Shown: positions 7,243-12,123 of the stretch, piece after piece
Numbering within the stretch: position 1 is the stretch's first letter
Layout: each line of letters starts with the position of its first letter
NCBI GenBank assembly: GCA_005878995.1
Contig: VBME01000089.1
Span: 1-12,123 of the forward strand
Source: Methanobacteriota archaeon
GTDB taxonomy: Archaea; Thermoplasmatota; Thermoplasmata; RBG-16-68-12
Direction of reading: 5' to 3'
Length of the DNA stretch: 12,123 nt
Made by a program: the position numbers and the translations under genes
The notes under the pieces: model-generated
What the model was told of the DNA's origin: nothing
The model's database searches: none
Seen by the model: the letters and a program-made list of their open reading frames with translations, nothing else

Positions 7243-8193
7243 TCAGTGCAAAATAGGGTGGAGCTGGCCATCCGTCGTCAGGAGGACGACCCGGCTGTCT
7301 TCGCGCTCCGCCGCGACTTGGTATCCGATGCGGTCCGCCAAGCCCTCCGCGAAACGTCGGATCGAGGCGTGGCTGGGCACGTTGTTCGCTTCGAGCCGCA
7401 ACCGGCTCTCGCCGACGAAGCTGTAGCCCTTGCACTCGATGAACATCGGGCGTCCGATCCGGTCGAGTTCGGCGTACTCGTCCTCCCAACCAAGGTTCCA
7501 TCCCTCGACGAGGGTGTGGCGGATCACCGTGCGCGTCGCCAAGGTTGGCAAGAGAGCGAGCGTCTCCTTCAGTTTCTTCCATTCGTGGTCCGACTTCGCC
7601 GCGACGAGCTTGCGATAAATCCCCTCGTTGGGCGCGGCGACCGTCACATACAGCTGGGTGGGCAAGCGGCCCTCCGCGTGCATTCGGCGGAGGACCGCCG
7701 GGGTCGTCCCGTTCGTCACGAGGAACGTCGACATCTTCCGACGTTTGAATTCGTCAATCATTTCGCCGAGCCGCTTGTACAACGTCGGCTCTCCCGTGAG
7801 GCTGATTGCGACGTTCGTCGGGTGCCACGCCTCGAGGAACCGCTCCGGGCTGACGTTCGGGTTGCCCTTGAAGCCGCTCAGCAATTCACGTTGCCCCCGG
7901 ATCGAATCATCGACGATGAACGAGGGGTCGTCCGCCACGCGAAGCGAATCGGATCCCCATTCCTGGGTGCGCCAGCAAAATTGACAGGCGAGGTTGCAGG
8001 CGTCGACCGCGGGCGTCATCTGGAGGCATCGGTGGCTCTCGATCCCGTAGAACGTCTGCTTGTAGCAACCGACGCCCTTGGTCAGGCTCGCCTTCGTCCA
8101 ATGACAGAGCTTCACACCGCTGTGTTCCCCGACGATTCGGTACCCTTGGCGCTCGAGCACTTCCCGTTTCTCGGAATCCACGGCCGACCGCAT
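7243..8193 (-). CDS. taw1: tRNA 4-demethylwyosine synthase Taw1 (TYW1 archaeal type, radical SAM)
   Basis: A radical SAM enzyme that joins two pyruvate carbons to m1G37 of tRNA-Phe, forming the tricyclic imidazoline base of 4-demethylwyosine. The radical SAM cluster motif is CNLACQFCW (Cys66, Cys70, Cys73). Cys30, Cys43 and Cys56 have the same relative spacing as the three ligands of the second cluster in the Pyrococcus enzyme. ISLTGEPTLYKRL near 130-142 is the family GGEP-like SAM-binding strand. The 316-residue length fits archaeal single-domain TYW1; the eukaryotic flavodoxin part is absent. ATG at 8193 follows the previous stop by 11 bases, so the gene probably belongs to an operon with the two genes upstream. 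Identification is strong. Confidence 0.95.
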   Translation of the reverse strand: MRSAVDSEKREVLERQGYRIVGEHSGVKLCHWTKASLTKGVGCYKQTFYGIESHRCLQMTPAVDACNLACQFCWRTQEWGSDSLRVADDPSFIVDDSIRGQRELLSGFKGNPNVSPERFLEAWHPTNVAISLTGEPTLYKRLGEMIDEFKRRKMSTFLVTNGTTPAVLRRMHAEGRLPTQLYVTVAAPNEGIYRKLVAAKSDHEWKKLKETLALLPTLATRTVIRHTLVEGWNLGWEDEYAELDRIGRPMFIECKGYSFVGESRLRLEANNVPSHASIRRFAEGLADRIGYQVAAEREDSRVVLLTTDGQLHPILH

Positions 8194-8204
8194 GCCCCGC
8201 GGGG

Positions 8205-8678
8205 CTAAAGGGCTTTCGCGCGGCGCGCGATCGGGGCGGCGGGGGTCGCTTGCGGCGGCGGATGCAGGGCGATCAGATCGATGTCGCCGGGATGAAAGGC
8301 CGCAGAGCGGTACAAGCCGCTTTTCGCGTCGATTTCGAGGAGACGATCGAGGCGGCTCGAAAAGACGAGGTCCTGGATCTTAAATGTCCGCCCCTGGTGC
8401 CGGAATGGATGCGCGACATTCGTCGCGAAGGCGGCCTCGACCCATTCGCGCTGCACTCCCAAAACCCCTCGGAACACCCACCACGGATCGAAGTGCAGGA
8501 GGGCGCCGAACTCTTCGAGCGGGACGGACTCGATCGGCCGGAGTTCGCTCAGGCGCGCCGTGGTTCGGTACCGATAGTTGTCGAGACGGAACGGACCCTC
8601 CAGGATTCGCGGGGGGAAACCAAGGAGGTCCACGACCACGAACGGAACCCGCCATCGCCGATCGACGAACGGAAACAC
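8205..8678 (-). CDS. Hypothetical protein between rfcL and taw1 (start uncertain)
   Basis: I do not recognise the family. From GTG 8678 it is 157 residues, rich in aromatic residues and Arg (RRWRVPFVVVDLLGFPPRI, LHFDPWWVFRGVLG), with no signal peptide, membrane segment or cysteine motif. The C-terminal 20 residues are Ala/Pro-rich. The same frame stays open upstream to within the end of rfcL, and the upstream codons give protein-like sequence (VDRYIIFGDTERAARY), yet no ATG, GTG or TTG occurs there. The true start is therefore either GTG 8678, a non-standard codon, or hidden by a base error. A GAGGAGG motif just after the rfcL stop would suit a start nearer 8735. It lies 11 bases before taw1 and is probably co-transcribed with it. 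Confidence 0.6.
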   Translation of the reverse strand: MFPFVDRRWRVPFVVVDLLGFPPRILEGPFRLDNYRYRTTARLSELRPIESVPLEEFGALLHFDPWWVFRGVLGVQREWVEAAFATNVAHPFRHQGRTFKIQDLVFSSRLDRLLEIDAKSGLYRSAAFHPGDIDLIALHPPPQATPAAPIARRAKAL

Positions 8679-8751
8679 GTAGCGAGCCGCTCGTTCGGTG
8701 TCACCGAAGATGATGTAGCGGTCGACGAGGCCGCGCTGTCGAACTCCCTCC

Positions 8752-9993
8752 TCAGGCCCCGTCGTCCTCCTCCTCGTCGAACGAATGAAGCCTGCCTTCT
8801 CGGCTCGGGCGCGCGCGTGGACGCGGGACCATCGCGGCTTTCTCCAACAAGTGCTTCACCGCGTGGCTCGCCTCGGGCTCGTCCAGCAGGAAGGCGGCCT
8901 CTCGCTCGTCGAATCCAAGCTCCGCGGTCATGTGGATCCGGAGCTCTTCGTCGTTTGCGAAGAGCGCCCGAATCGACGCGAGGAGCTCGGTGAGGACGAG
9001 GTTCTGGGATACATGGAGGGCTCGCGCCAGTTTCTTCGCCGCCGAGTTGCGGGCGCCTCGCTGCGCGCGGGATCGTGCCATCTGAATCAGGTAAGATGGG
9101 AATTCGAGCTGGCCGCCGCGGGCTCGGCCTTTCCGGGCCACCGCGACGCCGCTCGACATCAACTCGGTTGCGTACGACCATAGGCCGTACTTCTGCCGCC
9201 GACGGGTGCGCCCCAGGAAGATGTCGGAACGGCTCAGCGCATCATAGCCGCGTGCCAAGTCGTCGGGACGGGAAAATTCGTGAGCGAGGTTCTGGTCCAC
9301 CCACAGGATGAGGTCCTCCGGGGATTCGCCGAGTTCGCGCGCGGCATCCCGCGCCCGGCGCGCGTCGCCGGATCGCAGGATCTCCTCGACGGCCGGGAAG
9401 ATCGTCACCTCGCGATCCCGGTAGCCCAGCGATCCCGTCGCTTCCGCACGGATCGCCTCCCTTCCCACCGCGAGAGACTCGAGGTCGTTGATCGCAGAGC
9501 GGAGATCCCCGCTCGACCGCTCGACGATCACCTCGAGCACTTCGTCGGCTACCTCACGCCCTTCCTTGGCAGAAATGGTCCGGAGTATGTTTTTCATTGC
9601 GTCCTCGTGAACACGTTGAAATTTCACGGTCTTGCATAGCCGCTTGAGGGACGAAGAACGACGCGTCAACGCGTAGTAGTCGTTCGCGATCAGCGCGACG
9701 GGTTGTTGCGTCGTCTGGATCATCTCGACGATCGCCGCGATCCCGCCCCGGTCCTCTCGGCCGAAGACGTTGTCGGCCTCGTCGAGCACGATCAGCTTGC
9801 GGCCGCCCTCGTCCGCGCGGACGAACTCGCCGGTGTCCGTGAACGTCTGCAGGACGGCTCCGCGCGTCGCGACCTTGTGAATTGCCTCGGCGTTGCGGCT
9901 TTCCGAGGCGTTCATCTCCACCACGCTTACTTCTCCGCCCAGCTGGTCATCGACACCGCGAGGAAAGGCTCGTGACCGTGATAACCTTATCAA
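8752..9993 (-). CDS. rfcL: Replication factor C large subunit, 5'-truncated (no Walker A)
   Basis: RfcL is the large clamp-loader subunit that helps load PCNA at primer-template junctions. Seen here are the post-P-loop helix and strand (VDDQLGGEVSVVEMNASESRN, residues 14-34), Walker B LIVLDEAD (DEAD at 71-74), sensor 1 region ALIANDYYAL, sensor 2 region SSGDLRSAINDLE, the C-terminal collar helices, and an acidic end with RLHSFDEEEDD that may be a weak PIP-box. The N-terminus is abnormal. Family members start with a WxEKYRP-type segment and a GPPGxGKT P-loop about 10 residues before LGGEV; here the sequence before AFPRGV is unrelated. The TTG at 9993 has no ribosome-binding site. About 60-70 N-terminal residues are missing because the mobile element begins here. 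As it stands it cannot bind ATP normally and should be treated as a disrupted gene. Confidence 0.87.
   Translation of the reverse strand: MIRLSRSRAFPRGVDDQLGGEVSVVEMNASESRNAEAIHKVATRGAVLQTFTDTGEFVRADEGGRKLIVLDEADNVFGREDRGGIAAIVEMIQTTQQPVALIANDYYALTRRSSSLKRLCKTVKFQRVHEDAMKNILRTISAKEGREVADEVLEVIVERSSGDLRSAINDLESLAVGREAIRAEATGSLGYRDREVTIFPAVEEILRSGDARRARDAARELGESPEDLILWVDQNLAHEFSRPDDLARGYDALSRSDIFLGRTRRRQKYGLWSYATELMSSGVAVARKGRARGGQLEFPSYLIQMARSRAQRGARNSAAKKLARALHVSQNLVLTELLASIRALFANDEELRIHMTAELGFDEREAAFLLDEPEASHAVKHLLEKAAMVPRPRARPSREGRLHSFDEEEDDGA
9979..9992. repeat. Perfect 6-bp inverted repeat around a CC core at the rfcL/element junction, candidate att site
   Basis: TGATAACCTTATCA has two 6-base arms flanking a central CC. 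It sits within about 10-20 bases of the point where rfcL coding homology ends. Serine recombinases cross over at a central dinucleotide inside short imperfect dyads, so it is a reasonable candidate for the recombined core. Proof needs the other element end. Confidence 0.4.
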
Positions 9994-10035
9994 CGGGGTG
10001 ACGAAATCGCATGGAATAGGTTCGACATTATATTC

Positions 10036-10083
10036 GTATAGCTGTTACAAGACCGCGTGTGAAAGTATATGCGACAGCTATAC
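10036..10083. repeat. 10-bp perfect inverted repeat, recombinase site or terminator
   Basis: GTATAGCTGT at 10036-10045 and its exact reverse complement ACAGCTATAC at 10074-10083 are separated by 28 bases of AT-rich non-coding DNA, just past the 3' end of the element's minus-strand genes. It could be a recombinase-binding arm site or a stem ending the element transcript. Nothing else is seen in the 104-base gap between 9993 and 10098. Confidence 0.5.
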
Positions 10084-10097
10084 AGGCTTTTTGGGGC

Positions 10098-10250
10098 TCA
10101 CTTTCGTCCATCGAGGACCGAGCTCTCGTACAAGTCACAAAGTTCACGCAGAAACTCGTCGTATGTCTTCCGGAACTTTAGGCGGTAGAGACGATCGCGC
10201 GTCGCCGCGGTGAGTTGAATCGTCGTGATGTCCTTGACATTCTCTGTCAT
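10098..10250 (-). CDS. Small ribbon-helix-helix-like protein of the element
   Basis: A 50-residue protein with a short beta strand (TTIQLT) followed by two predicted helices (ATRDRLYRLKF and TYDEFLRELCDLYESS). This layout is that of small archaeal antitoxin or CopG-like ribbon-helix-helix proteins that bind DNA as dimers. No toxin partner is visible nearby. ATG at 10250 is chosen because the conserved-looking fold begins soon after it and GGAG/GGGG stretches precede it. An alternative ATG at 10331 overlaps the HNH gene stop as ATGA and would add 27 residues of polar, low-complexity sequence. It may regulate the element's own genes; function is inferred from shape only. Confidence 0.55.
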   Translation of the reverse strand: MTENVKDITTIQLTAATRDRLYRLKFRKTYDEFLRELCDLYESSVLDGRK

Positions 10251-10295
10251 GGTGACCCCACTCCGTATAGTGTTATGTGTGGACATAGGACTATT

Positions 10296-10306
10296 GGTTG
10301 TCAACC
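10296..10306. repeat. Palindrome upstream of the small RHH-like gene, possible operator
   Basis: GGTTGTCAACC is a perfect odd palindrome (5-base arms around T), 46 bases before the preferred ATG of the small DNA-binding-like gene. Short dyads like this are common operators for ribbon-helix-helix regulators. Function is inferred. Confidence 0.3.
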
Positions 10307-10327
10307 GGCGAGTCAGTTCCGTCCCAT

Positions 10328-10729
10328 TCATGTTCGGTAGACCGAGGAAGAATGGAAATGTAGGTGCCTAGCATAGTAAGTTCGAGTTCGATGGAGGATG
10401 CAGTTTGCGGCGCCAGGCTCCATGATGGCGTTACAGGCACGGCAAAGGGCGCGAAAACCGCCTTCGCCTCGAAGGATGTTCATTGACACATCCGCGGAGT
10501 GACTCTTGCGGGTCAAATGGGTGCCTCCGCCGTTGATGTGATCAAACTCGAGCCGATTCGGCCCATCAATCTGGCTCCACCCGCAACACGCGCAGTGGGG
10601 TTCGCCGCCCGAGAGAAGCTTCAAAGCTCGGATTCGACGATTTCTGCGATCGCGGCGACCGTACGCGCGCACCGTGTCCGGATGCGCCTTACGCCACCGT
10701 TTCGATCTTTCGGCCTGTGCCGAGGGCAT
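10328..10729 (-). CDS. HNH-type endonuclease-like protein of the element
   Basis: A 133-residue protein with a basic N-terminus (about 40 residues rich in Arg and Lys) and a zinc-bound HNH-like core. The core has CACCG at Cys46/Cys49, LEFDHINGGG with Asp63-His64, and LCRACNAIM with Cys96, Cys99 and Asn100. The pattern CxxC, DHxxGGG, CxxCN is shared by small HNH proteins common in viruses and mobile elements, which usually nick or cut DNA. The ATG at 10729 is preferred, with GGAG about 8 bases upstream; a TTG/GTG-type start at 10942 would add 71 residues that overlap the recombinase gene and look non-coding. The substrate and role (homing, packaging, restriction of rivals) are unknown. Confidence 0.72.
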   Translation of the reverse strand: MPSAQAERSKRWRKAHPDTVRAYGRRDRRNRRIRALKLLSGGEPHCACCGWSQIDGPNRLEFDHINGGGTHLTRKSHSADVSMNILRGEGGFRALCRACNAIMEPGAANCILHRTRTYYARHLHFHSSSVYRT

Positions 10730-10741
10730 GGGGATACTCCA

Positions 10742-10769
10742 GGCGAAGAGATGCCGATTACATCTCGCC
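10742..10769 (-). repeat. Small hairpin before the HNH gene
   Basis: GAGATG at 10748-10753 pairs with CATCTC at 10761-10766 across a 7-base loop, and flanking GGC/GCC can extend the stem with a 3-base bulge. It lies in the 100-base gap after the recombinase accessory gene and could end that transcript or shape the HNH leader. Weak evidence. Confidence 0.3.
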
Positions 10770-10829
10770 GGGGAGGTACGCGAAACTATCCCTGCCACCA
10801 AGACCTTCTCTAGCTCGTGGCCCGTCTGC

Positions 10830-11558
10830 TCACGCGACGTAGTCTTCGAGTCGGAGTTGCGGCGGATCCGCCTTTCGCTGATCGGGCCGGCGGATGCGAC
10901 GTTGCATCTCCTGTTGGACGCGGTTGAAGGTGTCGATTTCAATGAGCGGGTCGTGCTTTCCCCGTTTGATCGCGCCGTTCAGTCGGGCGAGGCCACAATA
11001 CACCGGGTTGCTCAGGATGTTCGCAATCGTTTGACTGGCCCACGCGCGCCCGGTCTTCGTCCGGAATCCGTCCCGGTTGAGCTCCTGGCAGATCTTCGCG
11101 ATCCCCTTGCCCTCGAGGTATCGGCGGAAAATCAGGGAGACGACCCGAGCTTCCTCGACCTTGACCTGGAGGACGCCCTCTACATAGTCGTAGCCATAAG
11201 GACTCGCATAGGTCAGGAACGCGTTCGCTTTCTTCACCGCGTTGTTGAGCGCCTCGACATTCTGCAACCCGCGCGCGCGGCGGAGGACTTCGCGCTCATT
11301 CAGGTGGCGCTCCGTGCACAGTTTCTGCAACGCTTCCTCCTCCGTCTCGGCGACGTAGTGCTGGAGCATTTCGCGGGTCGACCCGAACCGCATGTACACT
11401 TCCCAGAACAACAGAGCGTCTAAGGGGGCTCCGTCTGCGCAGTGTTTGCACAGGACGACCTTCTCCCGACGTACCGTCGGATCGGCGCGAGGGTTCGCAT
11501 CAACCTCGTGGCTCACGAGATTCTTGGGAGCCCAGCAGCGCAGGCACCGGCCGTCCAC
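10830..11558 (-). CDS. Serine-recombinase accessory protein: zinc-finger plus 'Recombinase' domain, no catalytic domain
   Basis: A 242-residue protein. The N-terminus has two CxxC pairs around a histidine (Cys5, Cys8, His17, Cys37, Cys40), a zinc finger with an HNH-like layout. A helical middle (about 45-103) follows. Residues about 104-235 form a PF07508-type Recombinase domain: SPYGYDYVEGVLQV, LNRDGFRTKTGRAWASQTIANIL, and NPVYCGLARLNG. There is no resolvase catalytic domain with its serine, so it cannot act alone. GTG at 11558 has GGAGG at 11566-11570, 7 bases upstream; another GTG at 11564 overlaps the previous stop as GTGA but has poor spacing. The overlap and ribosome-binding site argue for two coupled genes rather than one frameshifted gene. 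It probably binds the element ends with the upstream recombinase. Confidence 0.72.
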   Translation of the reverse strand: MDGRCLRCWAPKNLVSHEVDANPRADPTVRREKVVLCKHCADGAPLDALLFWEVYMRFGSTREMLQHYVAETEEEALQKLCTERHLNEREVLRRARGLQNVEALNNAVKKANAFLTYASPYGYDYVEGVLQVKVEEARVVSLIFRRYLEGKGIAKICQELNRDGFRTKTGRAWASQTIANILSNPVYCGLARLNGAIKRGKHDPLIEIDTFNRVQQEMQRRIRRPDQRKADPPQLRLEDYVA

Positions 11559-11560
11559 GC

Positions 11561-12123
11561 TCACGCCTCCAAGTGGACCGGAGGCGAACGGGCGGTCGAA
11601 AGCAACGCCCGCGAGCGGAGCCGCTCCTGGACCTCGTTGAACACCTCGACCGACACGAGCGGCTTGTGGTCCGACTTCCGGAGGAACTCGTCCCATCGCA
11701 GGTATCCGGCGTAAACGGGATTGTGGACGATCCGGTGGATCTTGACGGGCGTCCATGAGGTATCCCGTTTCGTTCGCCGCCCTTCGGCGTTGAGGTCCGA
11801 TGCAATTTCCTCGAGGGTCCGGCCATCGAGGCAGAGCATGAACATCTCTCGGACGACCTCCGCTTCCGCGGCGTTCGGGACGAGTCGGCCACCGGTCAGC
11901 TCGTAGCCCAGGGGAGGATGGAACCCGAGGATGCCGGGACCGACCTTCGCCTTCTGAGACATCCCCATGTACACCCGCTCGCCGATCTGTTCGGACTCGA
12001 GCTGCGCGATCCGTTGAATGATGTCCATCACGAACCGGCCCATCGCGGTCGACGTGTCGAGGGACTCCGAGGCAGAGACGAAGTCCTTCCCCCATTCCCG
12101 GAGGTTCTCCATCATGTCCATGA
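11561..12123 (-). CDS. Large serine recombinase, C-terminal part (5' end outside window)
   Basis: The frame runs off the right edge, so only the end of the catalytic domain is seen: SASESLDTSTAMGRFVMDIIQ, then the long helix with AQLESEQIGERV, typical of serine resolvases and integrases. The catalytic serine and the YxRvS motif would lie outside. A PF07508 Recombinase domain follows, with FHPPLGYELTGGRLVPN, LNAEGRRTKRDTSWTPVKIHRIV and HNPVYAGYLRWDE. The protein ends soon after SVEVFNEVQERLR, without the zinc ribbon and coiled coil of large phage integrases; those parts may be supplied by the next gene, which begins with a zinc finger. The ATG at 12121 is internal. It probably integrates and excises the element. 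Confidence 0.88.
   Translation of the reverse strand, partial: MDMMENLREWGKDFVSASESLDTSTAMGRFVMDIIQRIAQLESEQIGERVYMGMSQKAKVGPGILGFHPPLGYELTGGRLVPNAAEAEVVREMFMLCLDGRTLEEIASDLNAEGRRTKRDTSWTPVKIHRIVHNPVYAGYLRWDEFLRKSDHKPLVSVEVFNEVQERLRSRALLSTARSPPVHLEA

Larger units (their letters stand above)
9970..12123. mobile_element. Near end of an integrated serine-recombinase element interrupting rfcL (far end outside window)
   Basis: From about 9970, where rfcL homology stops, to the window edge the content is mobile: a small ribbon-helix-helix-like protein, an HNH-type protein, and two genes with serine-recombinase domains, all on the minus strand. Composition drops sharply near the junction; 10021-10080 is about 40% G+C by count against GC-rich neighbours. 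Palindromes at 9979-9992 and 10036-10083 mark the end region. The other boundary, the catalytic domain of the recombinase and any rfcL 5' fragment would lie past 12123. The kind of element (provirus, integrative plasmid, island) cannot be told from this part; no capsid or replication genes are visible. Confidence 0.7.

Noticed and set aside
7246..8208. 320-codon plus-strand frame opposite taw1
   Set aside because: Taw1 on the other strand is unmistakable; the antisense frame is a by-product of high G+C codon use.
10730..10942. N-terminal extension of the HNH protein
   Set aside because: The extension overlaps the recombinase accessory gene, lacks family features, and an ATG with GGAG upstream exists at 10729.
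10674..11423. 249-codon plus-strand frame opposite the recombinase accessory gene
   Set aside because: No recognisable motif, and the opposite strand encodes a clear Recombinase domain.
11564..12095. Upstream extension of the recombinase accessory frame through the upstream recombinase gene
   Set aside because: That stretch is the out-of-frame shadow of the catalytic recombinase; a ribosome-binding site and GTG mark the true start near 11558.
9970..12123. An intein in RfcL
   Set aside because: The site matches known RFC intein positions, but the DNA here has several separate genes, stop codons and recombinase domains, with no splicing motifs joined in frame to RfcL.
1..12123. CRISPR array or tandem repeats
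   Set aside because: No regularly spaced direct repeats seen anywhere in the window.

Overview
The window looks like chromosomal DNA of a GC-rich archaeon, most likely in the Thermoplasmatota. The main evidence is archaeal-type protein families: the aconitase-X phosphomevalonate dehydratase of the archaeal mevalonate pathway, a Taw1-type wyosine enzyme, archaeal RfcL, NOG1, the UPF0200 and PF01877 proteins, a DUF835 domain, and PdxS with the longer archaeal middle section. GTG starts behind AT-rich TATA-like boxes, consistent with leaderless transcripts, also fit. The lineage is an inference from protein families; no rRNA is present.

Layout. (1) 2-1558, plus strand: the 3' part of an isoleucyl-tRNA synthetase gene whose frame runs on into a helix-hairpin-helix, three zinc ribbons and a DUF835 domain. 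(2) 4482-1555, minus strand: a tightly overlapping four-gene run of UPF0200 P-loop kinase-like protein, PF01877 RNA-binding protein, phosphomevalonate dehydratase large subunit, and its small subunit fused to a Nudix domain. (3) 4672-5691, plus strand: pdxS, divergent from that run. (4) 9993-5645, minus strand: rfcL (5'-truncated), an unrecognised gene, taw1, a small membrane protein and NOG1. (5) about 9970-12123: the near end of an integrated element with a ribbon-helix-helix-like small protein, an HNH-type protein, a serine-recombinase accessory protein and the C-terminal part of a large serine recombinase, all on the minus strand.

The most striking feature is the junction of (4) and (5). 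The clamp-loader large subunit is complete from just after the expected P-loop onward, but its N-terminus and Walker A motif are absent. In their place is AT-rich DNA with palindromes, followed by recombinase genes. The simplest reading is that a serine-recombinase element inserted into the P-loop codons of rfcL. The cell would then need a second copy, excision of the element, or a mixed population to keep a working clamp loader.

Two gene fusions also stand out: IleRS to HhH/zinc-ribbon/DUF835, and phosphomevalonate dehydratase small subunit to Nudix. The chromosomal part is very compact. The convergent ileS and dehydratase genes share a single CTAG for both stop codons, pdxS and the NOG1 gene overlap tail to tail by 47 bases, and several neighbours overlap by 4-8 bases.
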